From CAITJF01 sp032654645 (GTDB lineage Bacteria > Pseudomonadota > Gammaproteobacteria > Burkholderiales > Gallionellaceae), in contig JAULAW010000010.1 in NCBI GenBank assembly GCA_032654645.1, forward strand, positions 1 to 64,000: a stretch of 64,000 nt of DNA, in the 5' to 3' direction. The position numbers and the translations under genes are program-made. Position 1 is the first letter of the stretch, and every line of letters begins with the position of its first letter. The notes under the pieces are model-generated. The model made no database searches. It was not told the origin of the DNA and worked only from the letters and a program-made list of their open reading frames with translations. This document shows, in pieces, positions 8,758 to 17,283 of the stretch.

Positions 8758-8984
8758 GTATCATTAGCTGTTACAGCGGTTCCAGGCGGACGGTCAAAAA
8801 GAATGCAGCAGAAGGCGCCTCAAAAGAGGATGCGGCAACAACATGAATTATTAGCAGCTAATAACTATAGTTCCGAGGTTCATTTTACCCTGTAAATCTT
8901 CCTGGAAGCCTTGATTCACTTAGCTTCCAGCCGCATGGTTCGTACATCAAGTTGCAGGGCTTGCACAAAGAACCTTTGCACGCC
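8758..8984. other. Gap without a gene
   Basis: No coding frame with support. One detail: TTTACCCTGT at 8884-8893 equals the outer ten bases of the MITE terminal repeat found at 13962-14239, perhaps the end of a lost relative. Confidence 0.4.
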
Positions 8985-10001
8985 TCATTCACCTTTGGTG
9001 CGTTTTGTTACCGTTGCCGCTTTGGGTTTTGGCGCTTTTAGCGTAGCCTTAACCTTCGCTTTCATGACAGCGGCCTTGCTGGTTGATTTTCGCGAGCCCG
9101 TGGATGCCTTGGTTGGCGGCTTTGCTTTCAATGGTTTTTTAGCAGGCGTTTTTTTGGTTGTTTCAGGCCTGTCAGCGGCAGTTCGTTTCGTGGTCTTTGC
9201 GACCGCGGGCTTTGTTGGTGCTTTGGCTGCCTTGGTTGCCGTCGCCGTGCTTCGCCGCGCAGGCGTCTTCTTCGATGCCGCAACCTCGGCCATCTCGATG
9301 CCGAACACATCGGCCAAGGCGGAATCATCGAGCACCTTGCCGGATGCCGGGCCTTTCTTCGCTTTCGGCAGTCCGGCACCGGCTTGGGCGACAAGGTCTT
9401 TGGCATCGACCCGGCGCAGGCTGAAGAGTAGTTCGGGCTGCTGATCGAGCCTTGCGCCGATGCCATAAAGCACGGCGGCGACGTGCTTGCACATCGAGGC
9501 CCAGTCCGGGCAACTGCAATTGAATTTTATTTCCTTGGGTGCCGGAAACAGGCCGGTGCCCGGTTTGCAGATATGCTCCATTACACCCTTGGAAAGTTTT
9601 CCTTGCAGTAGTTCAACCAGCGATTCGATAGACCCCGCGCAACCGGCGCCGATGGATTGCCACTGTTTGTCGGGAACCGCCGTCACGGTGACATCGACCG
9701 TGTAGAGGCTCGATCCCATCACTTGAGCACGCACTTCGCCAGCCGTGATTTTGAGGTCGATCACCGAGCCGTTGCGCACATAGGTGCGACCGCGTGGCAG
9801 GCGATTGGCATAGTCGCTGTATTGTTCCAGATTGCTGCACCAGGCCTTGCCCCAGAAAGTCTTGGCGATGGCGCCGCGACTGGGTTCAATGGGCGAAAGA
9901 TCCGCTCCAGCTTTTTTCGCTTTGGCAGCGGCTTTTTCGGCCTTTCTGCGACGCTCGGCGACCGAGACATAGGGCGCCCACCCTCCATATCCGTAACCCA
10001 T
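8985..10001 (-). CDS. SWIM zinc-finger protein with basic tail
   Basis: 338 residues from the ATG at 9999-10001, chosen because GAGGAG sits 7 bases ahead; an upstream in-frame ATG has no such site. The N-terminal part, GYGYGGWAPYVSVAERRRK, is typical of SWIM proteins paired with SNF2 helicases. The SWIM finger is CSCPDWASMCKH (C-x-C-x8-C-x-H) near residues 165-180. From about residue 235 the protein becomes a Lys/Ala/Pro/Thr-rich repeat tail resembling histone H1-like tails, likely to bind nucleic acid. It is the last gene of a three-gene operon after the J-domain protein and the SNF2 ATPase. A role in chromatin or DNA repair is often proposed for such pairs but is unproven. Confidence 0.88.
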   Translation of the reverse strand: MGYGYGGWAPYVSVAERRRKAEKAAAKAKKAGADLSPIEPSRGAIAKTFWGKAWCSNLEQYSDYANRLPRGRTYVRNGSVIDLKITAGEVRAQVMGSSLYTVDVTVTAVPDKQWQSIGAGCAGSIESLVELLQGKLSKGVMEHICKPGTGLFPAPKEIKFNCSCPDWASMCKHVAAVLYGIGARLDQQPELLFSLRRVDAKDLVAQAGAGLPKAKKGPASGKVLDDSALADVFGIEMAEVAASKKTPARRSTATATKAAKAPTKPAVAKTTKRTAADRPETTKKTPAKKPLKAKPPTKASTGSRKSTSKAAVMKAKVKATLKAPKPKAATVTKRTKGE

Positions 10002-10023
10002 TTTATTTCTCCTCGATGATAAA

Positions 10024-12774
10024 TTACGTTTCCTGTGCGGCATGAATGTCGAGTTTCACCAAATCGAGCAGTTCGCGGTCGTTCATCTCGGTCAGCAGGA
10101 GTTCCGCGCCGCCCTCCAGCACATCCTTCACCAGTTGCAGCTTCGATTCGATCATCTGGTCGATGCGATCCTCTATCGTGCCACGGCAAACAAATTTATG
10201 CACCAGAACATTCTTCTGCTGACCGATGCGGAAGGCACGATCAGTGGCCTGGTTCTCCACGGCGGGATTCCACCAGCGATCGAAGTGGATCACATGCGAA
10301 GCGGCGGTGAGGTTCAGCCCCGCACCGCCCGCCTTGAGCGAGAGGACGAAGAAAGGCGTCAGCTCGTCTTCCTGAAAACGCTTGACCAGTTCGCGGCGCT
10401 TGGCGACCGGGGTTCCACCGTGCAGCACCAGACCCTCACGCCCGAAGATGGAACCGAGAAATGCCGCCAGCGGCTCGGTGGTTTCGCGGAATTGCGTGAA
10501 CACCAGCACCTTTTCCTGCTTCGCGGCGATCACTTCGGCCAGCTCGCGCAGGCGGGCGAATTTGCCACTGTCCTCCGCGCCCCATGCGCCGTCGCCCAGC
10601 CATTGCGAGGGGTGGTTGCAGATCTGCTTGAAGCGCATCAGGAACGAGAGCACCACACCCTTGCGCCCGATGCCCTCGGCATCTTCCAGCGCCAGCGCGA
10701 GTTGCTTAACCGCTTGCTGATACAGCGCCGCCTGCGTCGGGCTCAGATGGCACCAAGCCTTGAGTTCGGTCTTGTCCGGCAGGTCGGCGATCACGCTCTT
10801 GTCGGTTTTCATCCGGCGCAATATGTAAGGTCGCACCAGTGTGCGCAGCGGGCCGAAGTGTTCGTTCGCAGCCAGCCGCTTGGTAAACTTGGAAAAAACT
10901 TTGTCCGAGCCCAGCAAGCCGGGGTGGGTGAAATCGAAGATGGACCAAAGGTCGGAAAGACGATTTTCCACCGGGGTGCCGGTGAGCGCGATGCGCGTGT
11001 CGGCCTTGAGTTTCTTGATCTGTTTCGTTTGCTTGGAGTTTGGGTTTTTGATGGCTTGTGCTTCGTCCGCCACGGCTATGCGCCAATGCACATCTGCCAG
11101 CGCGGGCAGGCGCAACAGCGTGCCATAACTGGTGATGACCAGATCGACATCGCTCAGCCGCTCCGCATCCAGCGCGCGCAAATCGGTTGCAGGCATTGCC
11201 GATGGGTGGGCGATCAACAGGCGCAGGCCGGGCGTAAAGCGTGCGGCTTCCGCAGCCCAATTGGCCAACAGCGAGGCCGGCGCAATGAGCAAGCTGGGGC
11301 GCGACGCGCCTTGCTGTTCGCGCTTCAATACCAGCAACAATGTCAGCACCTGTATCGTCTTGCCCAGCCCCATGTCATCGGCAAGGCACGCGCCCAAGCC
11401 GAGCCGGGTGAGGAGGTAGAGCCAGCGCACTCCTGCTTGCTGGTAAGGGCGCAGGCTGGCTTTGAGTTCCGGGTCAGGGTCGATGCGCGCCAACCCTTCC
11501 GGCTGGCGCATGCCGCGCAAGGTCTCGGCCAGCCAGGGGCCTGCGCCCAGTTGCGCCCAGTCGGCATCGTCGGCAAGGGCAGTGTCATCCAGCGATGCGC
11601 CCGCTATCAGGCGCATGGCCTCGGCGAAGGGCAAGCCGTTTTCAGTTGCCGACTGCTCGATGGCCTGGAATCGTTCCAACACGCGGCCCAGTTTTTTGCG
11701 GTCCACCTCGACCCAGCGACCGCGTATCAGTTGCAAGCCTTCCATGCCCCGCATCAGCGCTTTGATTTCGGTTGCGCTGAGGCGTTCGCCATCGAGCGTG
11801 ACCTCCATGCTGAAATCGAGCAGCGCATCCATCCCCAGCAACGATGGTGGCCTTGCGCCGACACTGGCCTTGACCAACGGACGAGCGGGTCGCCCCGCCT
11901 GCCAGTTGCCCGGCATGCGCACGATGATGCCAGAGGCTTCGAGCTTCGGGACATCGGTGAGAAATTGCAAGGCATCCGACGGCATCCAGCGCAGCGGGTG
12001 ATATATCTCGCCCGCCTCGACCATTTCGCGCAACCATTCGCATTGTTCCGCAGCGCGCTGCACCGGCAACAGCAGCGAGAGCAATTGCGCCTTGCTCTTG
12101 CCATCCGAGAATTCTGCCAGCGCCTGTGACAAGGGTAAATGCTGCGCCTTGCCATGCGCGGACAAACGCGATGTGTAGGTGGCAAGGAAGGCGAAGGGTG
12201 CTTCCGCATCCCTGCGGTTTTCCGCGAGATTGAAATGCACCCGCCCAACCAGATTCCATGCGGGATAACGCGCCTTGATAAATTCCTGAAGCTTGAGTTT
12301 CGATGCTGCGAGTTCGGCGCGCAAGGCGGCATCGAGTGCAGCCCAGAGCTTCGCCAGCACGTCCGGTGTCAGATATTCCGAACCCGTCATGGGCGGGAGG
12401 TCGGCAATCAGGGCATTGAGCGCAGGCGTATCGGGCACGGCGACGGTAATCTCCCCGCCTTCAGGCGTGGCGCACAGCGCCGTCATATAACGTGCCGCAA
12501 AATCGCGCCACCAGGCCAGGGCGGGTGGCATAGCGCAGCCCACCTCGGACGCGCCCAGTTGCAGCAGGCCATGCCCGGTGTCGACAGCGAAGGCGGCGGC
12601 GAGGCGATCATGCAGCGTTAATGGAAGAAGCGGTGCGTCGGCATCCGGCGCAAGGCGCAGATGGCCTTGCGGCGTCAGGAGTGGCGCGATAACCAGCGAC
12701 TTGGCTGCGGTATTTTGCAGCCTAGTCGAATGGCTAGTTGTTTCATCCAGAGTGCTAGCGGTGGTATGTGACAT
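10024..12774 (-). CDS. SNF2-family DNA-dependent ATPase (helicase-like)
   Basis: 916 residues from ATG 12772-12774 (a TTG four codons upstream would overlap the preceding stop). The N-terminal 430 residues are the SNF2-associated region of bacterial members. The motor follows: ADDMGLGKTIQVLTLLL (motif I, about 467), DEAQAIKNP (motif II, DEAQ form), ALTGTPVENRLSDLWSIFDF (motif III), VFTQFRETTEPL and TDRAFRIGQQKNVLVHKFV (motif VI). It moves on double-stranded DNA using ATP and probably remodels protein-DNA complexes. It starts 8 bases after the J-domain gene and is followed after 22 bases by the SWIM gene, so the three are co-transcribed. Confidence 0.95.
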   Translation of the reverse strand: MSHTTASTLDETTSHSTRLQNTAAKSLVIAPLLTPQGHLRLAPDADAPLLPLTLHDRLAAAFAVDTGHGLLQLGASEVGCAMPPALAWWRDFAARYMTALCATPEGGEITVAVPDTPALNALIADLPPMTGSEYLTPDVLAKLWAALDAALRAELAASKLKLQEFIKARYPAWNLVGRVHFNLAENRRDAEAPFAFLATYTSRLSAHGKAQHLPLSQALAEFSDGKSKAQLLSLLLPVQRAAEQCEWLREMVEAGEIYHPLRWMPSDALQFLTDVPKLEASGIIVRMPGNWQAGRPARPLVKASVGARPPSLLGMDALLDFSMEVTLDGERLSATEIKALMRGMEGLQLIRGRWVEVDRKKLGRVLERFQAIEQSATENGLPFAEAMRLIAGASLDDTALADDADWAQLGAGPWLAETLRGMRQPEGLARIDPDPELKASLRPYQQAGVRWLYLLTRLGLGACLADDMGLGKTIQVLTLLLVLKREQQGASRPSLLIAPASLLANWAAEAARFTPGLRLLIAHPSAMPATDLRALDAERLSDVDLVITSYGTLLRLPALADVHWRIAVADEAQAIKNPNSKQTKQIKKLKADTRIALTGTPVENRLSDLWSIFDFTHPGLLGSDKVFSKFTKRLAANEHFGPLRTLVRPYILRRMKTDKSVIADLPDKTELKAWCHLSPTQAALYQQAVKQLALALEDAEGIGRKGVVLSFLMRFKQICNHPSQWLGDGAWGAEDSGKFARLRELAEVIAAKQEKVLVFTQFRETTEPLAAFLGSIFGREGLVLHGGTPVAKRRELVKRFQEDELTPFFVLSLKAGGAGLNLTAASHVIHFDRWWNPAVENQATDRAFRIGQQKNVLVHKFVCRGTIEDRIDQMIESKLQLVKDVLEGGAELLLTEMNDRELLDLVKLDIHAAQET

Positions 12775-12782
12775 TGCCGGTT

Positions 12783-13913
12783 TCAAAAAGGGCAGTCGCC
12801 GTAATCATCCATTTTTGCTGCTTCGCGCTGTATCTTCTTGAGCCAGGCTTTGACCTTCTTGATGTCTTCAAACGCGGTTACATCTTTTTTAAGATCGCGG
12901 ATGGTGTGCTGGACACCGGCGATTTCGGTGGCGAGATCGCGCATGATGGTGCCGGGCGACACTCTCTCGAAAGGGTTGATACCAAACTGCGCCATAAACC
13001 CGCCTTCCACATGCAGGATTTCCTGTTCCAGTTCGGCCAGTTGTTCTTTCAGTATTTTGTTGTAATGCTTGAGGCGGTCTTCGCTTATGTTGTTGACGGC
13101 GGCCTGGTCGATGTGCTCCAACTCCAGTTGCAGTTTCAGCAACTGCAACAAATTTCTCTTTTCATAGGCCTCGTTTACGCGCTGCATCAAGGCGGTTTTC
13201 CGCTTGCGCTCCTGTGCGTCAGGTTCGCGATCCGGGTGCAGGGCGCTGGCCAGTTTCCGGTAAACCTCGCGGATAGATTGGCTGATCTGTTGCTCCTCGG
13301 TTTGTTGCTTGGCTTCCTTGGCGAGTTGTTTGGCCGATTTTTTTCGCTTGGGCCGGAGCGCCTCCCAAGCCTCCTGTTCAGCATTTTCCTGCGCCCACTC
13401 CTCTTCCATTTGCGCCCGGACACGATCGAGCAAGTCTTCCGGCGAGCCCATGTCCATGTCATCGCCCAGATCGACCCCCAGCACATCCTCCAGCATGGAT
13501 TTCATGCCCTTGATGTTCTCGGCTTCTTTTTTGTCATAGTCGGAATGGCTGTGTTTGTTGTAAACGGCTTTCAATTCCGTATCGTCACGGCTGGCCAGCA
13601 ATTCTCCGGCGAGATCTACAATCAAACTGGCGATCATGCCGTGTTCACTTTTTTTTATCTCTTTATGATCGCAGGCCCGGTCGAGGCAATGCAAAAACTT
13701 AACTTGCATATCCATTAACTCGTTAACCAGCGGTAGCAGTTTACTGGCGTATTTTTGCTGGTAGAGTGGAATGTCGGTTTCCCAGTCAGCCAACTGGGCG
13801 CGCTTTTTTTCGATCTGCTTGATCAGTTTGTTGAATACCTGTTGTCCTTTGGATAGTTTTTGCTGGTCGTGGCCGGTGACCACGGCAATGGTTTTGACAT
13901 GAGTTCTGGTCAT
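12783..13913 (-). CDS. J-domain protein with coiled coil
   Basis: 376 residues. A J domain lies near residues 208-270: SIREVYRKLASALHPDREPD carries the HPD tripeptide needed to stimulate DnaK ATPase. Before it comes a long charged helical region (KRKKSAKQLAKEAKQQTEEQ) and after it a second helical region; no Gly/Phe or zinc domain as in DnaJ, so this is a class III J protein with a specialised partner. It is the first gene of the operon with SNF2 and SWIM genes. An inferred role is to bring DnaK to the remodelling complex. Confidence 0.85.
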   Translation of the reverse strand: MTRTHVKTIAVVTGHDQQKLSKGQQVFNKLIKQIEKKRAQLADWETDIPLYQQKYASKLLPLVNELMDMQVKFLHCLDRACDHKEIKKSEHGMIASLIVDLAGELLASRDDTELKAVYNKHSHSDYDKKEAENIKGMKSMLEDVLGVDLGDDMDMGSPEDLLDRVRAQMEEEWAQENAEQEAWEALRPKRKKSAKQLAKEAKQQTEEQQISQSIREVYRKLASALHPDREPDAQERKRKTALMQRVNEAYEKRNLLQLLKLQLELEHIDQAAVNNISEDRLKHYNKILKEQLAELEQEILHVEGGFMAQFGINPFERVSPGTIMRDLATEIAGVQHTIRDLKKDVTAFEDIKKVKAWLKKIQREAAKMDDYGDCPF

Positions 13914-13961
13914 GGGCTGGCTTTATTAAAAAGGGAAAAAAGGGATAGCAAGGTTCCCTCT

Positions 13962-14239
13962 ACAGGGTAAATTTGTTCTCAATAATTGATGATGGCTGAT
14001 ATTCATGAACCTCTGACAATAGGCCGTAGCCGTAGGGTGGATAAGCGCGGCGCATCCACCTTTTTAAGCTGGCACGGTGGATGCGCCGCGCTTATCCACC
14101 CTTGTATTATCACCTCGTAGTGAATTTGATGGAATTGTTTTCATCAAAGTTGTGTGGCAACTCTTGAGAGGCATCTCAAGAGCGAGCGACTGGATGCCGT
14201 TTGCGCCCTACGTTTTCTCCGAGAACAAATTTACCCTGT
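13962..14239. mobile_element. 278-bp MITE-like element with 19-bp terminal inverted repeats and 8-bp target duplication
   Basis: Positions 13962-13980 (ACAGGGTAAATTTGTTCTC) and 14221-14239 are perfect inverted repeats. TTCCCTCT stands directly outside each end (13954-13961 and 14240-14247), an exact 8-bp direct repeat as left by transposition. The interior has no coding frame of note but contains a 26-bp perfect palindrome. It therefore looks like a non-autonomous element mobilised by a transposase not present here. Confidence 0.85.
14035..14101. repeat. Large palindrome inside the MITE
   Basis: Arms 14035-14060 and 14076-14101 (GGGTGGATAAGCGCGGCGCA... and its exact complement) pair over 26 bp with a 15-base loop. 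The sequence belongs to a repeat common in betaproteobacterial intergenic DNA. On RNA it would make a very stable hairpin. Confidence 0.85.
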
Positions 14240-14424
14240 TTCCCTCTGTTTGTCGTCTTCCAAACGGGCGGGTTTCATGCTACCAGTTTTTTCTTTATTG
14301 AGAGTTAAAAAACCACGTCCTATGGACGTGGTCATCACCTGACTGGCTTTGCCTGTCAGAGCACCTGCCCATACAGTTATCTTTCGGAGTGTTGTCCCCA
14401 CAACACTTAACGAAAGGAAAAGAT

Positions 14425-14544
14425 ATGAGCAGGTTTGCAAGAGCATCGCACGTTATATGGCATTGTCAATATCATTTGGTATGGGTTCCGAAGTACAGAT
14501 TTCGGATACACCAAGGGCCGGTAGGGCGAGAGGTCTATAAATAA
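14425..14544 (+). pseudogene. IS200 tnpA, N-terminal piece
   Basis: ATG behind AAAGGAAAAG; 39 residues with ASHVIWHCQYHLVWVPKYRF, the conserved first strand and helix of Y1 HUH transposases. It then runs into a stop a few bases before the IS4-type element. The catalytic HUH motif and Tyr lie in the missing middle part. Confidence 0.85.
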
Positions 14545-14554
14545 ACGAGGTAAT

Positions 14555-16955
14555 CCCCCGGCTCTGCCCTGATCTTGTCCCACAGTTTTCGCTGGACACG
14601 GGGAGATTTTTTTGCTAACCTACTTTCATGTTGGTAGCTGGACAAAACTTTTCCGAAGAGATACTCACGCGAATTCGTACACGGGTGGAGGGTGATCCTG
14701 CGTTAACGCGCACGGCGCTGTCGCGTGAGGTATGTGCCTGGTTGGGATGGCAAAGAGCGGATGGCCAGCCGAAAGACATGAGTTGCCGAGTGGCACTGCT
14801 CAAGTTGTCACGTCGGGGGGTCATTTCGCTTCCTGATGGAAAGGAGGTCTCGTTTGCCAAACCGACTGAGGGATTGATACTTGATACTGATTGGTTAACC
14901 ATTGAGGCAAAGCTAAGCGAGCTAGGCGGGGTATGGTTGGTACCTGTAGACAGTGGGCAAACGGAATTGTCGAGCACATGGTGGGCGATGATGCAGGCGC
15001 ACCACCCGTTGGGTGCAGGGCCGTTGTGCGGGGCACAGCTCCGCTATCTGATAGCCTGCGAAGCGGGGTTTGTGGGTGGATTGAGTTTCAGCGCACCCGC
15101 GTGGCGATTAGCTCCTCGTGATACGTGGGTTGGCTGGGATGATGCAACCCGCCAGGCGGAATTGCCCAAGGTCGTTGCCAATAGCCGATTTCTGATTTTG
15201 CCCGGTGTCCATGTTCCCAACCTGGCCTCGCACGTGCTGAGTTTGGCACTATCCCGATTGAAAAATGACTGGCAATCGCGCTATGGCATCGCGCCGGTGC
15301 TGGTGGAAACTTTTGTTGATCGCAGCCGCTATCGTGGCACCTGCTATCGGGCCGCCAACTGGATTCTCCTCGGTCAAACTCAAGGGCGTGGCCGACAGGA
15401 TCGAAGTCATGCAGCCCAAGGAACGATCAAGGACATCTGGGTCTATCCATTGCATTCACATTGGCAAACAATCTTGCAAGCGAACGGTGACGCAATTGTG
15501 CTGCACCGCCCCGTTAAACCGTGTCCTGATCCAAGGGTTCCTGCAGATTGGGCGGAAGAAGAATTTGGCGGTTGCGCGCTGCCGGATGCGCGGTTGCAAA
15601 CGCGCCTGTTGTCGCTGGCGCGGGATTTTTATGCTCGGCCTCAAGCCAATGTGACACAGGCTTGCGCGAGCCGGGCCAAAGCCAAGGCTGCCTATCGGTT
15701 TCTGGATCACGAGCAAACAACAATGGACACCCTATTGCAACCTCACTTTCAGTCGACTGAAGCACGCGTGCGTGCAGAGAAAATCGTGCTGGCGGTGCAG
15801 GACACGACGAGCCTTAACTATACGGCGCACGCGGCTACCGAAGGAATGGGACCCATCGGATCGAATGGCCCGCAGGGACTGCATCTGCACTCGACGCTTG
15901 CCTTCAGCACTCAGGGTACGCCATTGGGATTCCTGAATGTACAGTGCTGGGCACGCGATCCAAATGAAATTGGCAAGAAGGCGAAGCGTCATCGCATACC
16001 GATCGAGGAGAAGGAAAGCTTCAAGTGGCTGAAAAGTTTCCGTGCGGTGGCGGATGTACAGACGCGCTGCCCCAATACCACGCTGGTGAGCGTGGGTGAT
16101 CGCGAGGCGGACATCTATGAGTTGTTTGAAGATGCCATGGCACATCCTGAAGGCCCGAAGCTGCTGATACGGGCAGAACATAACCGCCAGTTGCACGACG
16201 AGCAAAATCGGCTATGGGAGACAATGCAATCCAGGCCGGCAGGAGGTACTCAGGACTTGCAGGTGCCACGTCAAGGAAATCGCGCAGCGCGCACGGCGCG
16301 CATGAGTGTTCGCTATGCCGCAGTCAAACTGATCGCATCTGCCGGACACAAAGGCATGCCTATCCCGGTTTGGGCCGTCTTTGCGCAGGAGCAAGATCCA
16401 CCTGCCGGCGTAAAACCTTTAGAATGGATGCTGCTCACTACGATTCCGGTAACGTGCTTTGAGCAGGCAATAGAAAAACTGATTTGGTACACGCGCCGCT
16501 GGGGTATTGAAGTACTCCATCGCACCTTGAAGAGCGGATGCCGCATCGAACAACGGCAACTCGGGCAAGCAGATCGGATTGAGGCGTGCCTGGCCATCGA
16601 TCTGGTAGTGGCTTGGCGAATATACTACTTGAATAAGCTTGGACGAGAAGTACCGCAGGCTCCTTGCACAGTGTATTTCGAGGAGGCCGAGTGGAAAGCA
16701 CTGATGGTGTTCACAACGAAAAACCCCGTTGCCCCTGCACGGCCGCCCACCTTGCGCGACGCCACCCGCCACGTTGCCAGTCTCGGCGGATTCCTCGGGC
16801 GTAAAAGTGACGGTGAGCCGGGAACGCAAACCTTGTGGCTTGGCTTGCAGCGCTTGGATGACATCGTTGCCATGTGGCGCGTAATGAATGATGCGACACA
16901 GATTACCGTGTCCAGCAGAACCGATTATGGGTAAAGATCAGGGCTCTGCCGGGGG
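14555..16955 (+). mobile_element. IS4/Tn5-type insertion sequence (2.4 kb)
   Basis: Terminal sequences CCCCCGGC-TCTG-CCCTGATCTT (14555-14576) and the complement of 16934-16955 (CCCCCGGC-AGAG-CCCTGATCTT) form inverted repeats with three mismatches in the centre. The element contains one gene, the DUF4338/transposase fusion. The 9 bases outside the two ends do not match, so no target duplication is visible; a deletion beside the right end probably removed it together with the middle of the IS200 transposase gene. Confidence 0.85.
14628..16934 (+). CDS. IS4-family transposase fused to an N-terminal DUF4338 (DruA-like) domain
   Basis: 768 residues, against about 450-480 for plain Tn5-type transposases. 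Residues 1-300 are DUF4338: WLGWQRADGQPKDMSCRVAL, LSRRGVISLP, RFLILPGVHVPNLASHVL, VLVETFVDRSRYRGTCYRAA. The rest is the Tn5-like DDE enzyme: an N-terminal binding part (KAKAAYRFLDHEQTTMDTLL), D392 in VQDTTSLNY, D491 in GDREADIYELF and E628 in the signature Y-x2-R-x3-E-x6-K (YTRRWGIEVLHRTLK). All catalytic acids are present and the frame is intact, so it may be active. DUF4338 is the domain of DruA from the Druantia anti-phage system; its role on a transposase is not known to me. Confidence 0.92.
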   Translation: MLVAGQNFSEEILTRIRTRVEGDPALTRTALSREVCAWLGWQRADGQPKDMSCRVALLKLSRRGVISLPDGKEVSFAKPTEGLILDTDWLTIEAKLSELGGVWLVPVDSGQTELSSTWWAMMQAHHPLGAGPLCGAQLRYLIACEAGFVGGLSFSAPAWRLAPRDTWVGWDDATRQAELPKVVANSRFLILPGVHVPNLASHVLSLALSRLKNDWQSRYGIAPVLVETFVDRSRYRGTCYRAANWILLGQTQGRGRQDRSHAAQGTIKDIWVYPLHSHWQTILQANGDAIVLHRPVKPCPDPRVPADWAEEEFGGCALPDARLQTRLLSLARDFYARPQANVTQACASRAKAKAAYRFLDHEQTTMDTLLQPHFQSTEARVRAEKIVLAVQDTTSLNYTAHAATEGMGPIGSNGPQGLHLHSTLAFSTQGTPLGFLNVQCWARDPNEIGKKAKRHRIPIEEKESFKWLKSFRAVADVQTRCPNTTLVSVGDREADIYELFEDAMAHPEGPKLLIRAEHNRQLHDEQNRLWETMQSRPAGGTQDLQVPRQGNRAARTARMSVRYAAVKLIASAGHKGMPIPVWAVFAQEQDPPAGVKPLEWMLLTTIPVTCFEQAIEKLIWYTRRWGIEVLHRTLKSGCRIEQRQLGQADRIEACLAIDLVVAWRIYYLNKLGREVPQAPCTVYFEEAEWKALMVFTTKNPVAPARPPTLRDATRHVASLGGFLGRKSDGEPGTQTLWLGLQRLDDIVAMWRVMNDATQITVSSRTDYG

Positions 16956-17057
16956 ACGTACGCCCGTGAGGGCGTGCCATTTGCAGGGTGCAAGTCCCTG
17001 TCGGAGTTTGTCACAGCTCCGTAGCTGAAGGTAACTGCGTCGTCGCGAGGCGGGGTG
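16956..17057 (+). other. Possible group II intron domain I fragment
   Basis: Between the IS4-type element and the IS200 tnpA tail, GGGTGCAAGTCCCTGTCGG and AAGGTAACTGCGTCGTCGC resemble segments of group II intron domain I (the first recalls the GTGCAAGTCCC stem, the second the zeta/kappa region). The intron 5' end is not clearly present. It could be a coincidental match in a junction of several elements. Confidence 0.4.
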
Positions 17058-17224
17058 GGGAGTATTGGGGCAATCATTTCTGGGCAAAGGGCTACAGCGT
17101 TGACACGGTAGGGCTGAACGGAGAGATGATACAAAAGTACGTGCGGTTCCAAGAGAAGGAAGAGCAGCATCAAGTGCAATTGCAACTGGAACCTGGCAGA
17201 GCGCCTTCTCGGAAGACGCGATAG
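17058..17224 (+). pseudogene. IS200 tnpA, C-terminal piece
   Basis: YWGNHFWAKGYSVDTVGLNG then EMIQKYVRFQEKEEQ match the C-terminal end of IS200/IS605 TnpA. There is no start codon. It is followed after 31 bases by the right-end hairpin of the element. About 60 central residues, including the HUH motif, are missing between the two pieces. Confidence 0.8.
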
Positions 17225-17283
17225 GTGTGCCCCCCTCTGGGGGGCATTGGGCAATACCACGTTCTACGAACGTGGTTTGTTTA

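Larger units (their letters stand above)
14305..17277 (+). mobile_element. IS200/IS605-type element, interrupted
   Basis: The left end has the subterminal hairpin ACCACGTCC-TAT-GGACGTGGT (14312-14332), the right end ACCACGTTC-TAC-GAACGTGGT (17256-17276). These imperfectly matched end hairpins, without terminal inverted repeats or target duplication, are what the HUH transposase TnpA recognises. The tnpA gene is split into a 5' piece (14425-14544) and a 3' piece (17058-17224) by an IS4-type element. Exact outer borders are not certain to a few bases. Confidence 0.75.

Noticed and set aside
8911..9444. A 177-codon plus-strand frame opposite the SWIM gene tail
   Set aside because: An artefact of the low-complexity Lys/Ala/Pro codons on the other strand.
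10042..12129. A 695-codon plus-strand frame opposite the SNF2 gene
   Set aside because: It mirrors the helicase codons; the translation is rich in Arg, Gln and His with no domain, while the minus strand shows full SNF2 motifs.
12768..13718. A 316-codon plus-strand frame opposite the J-domain gene
   Set aside because: Shadow of a real gene; the minus strand has the HPD motif and a ribosome site.
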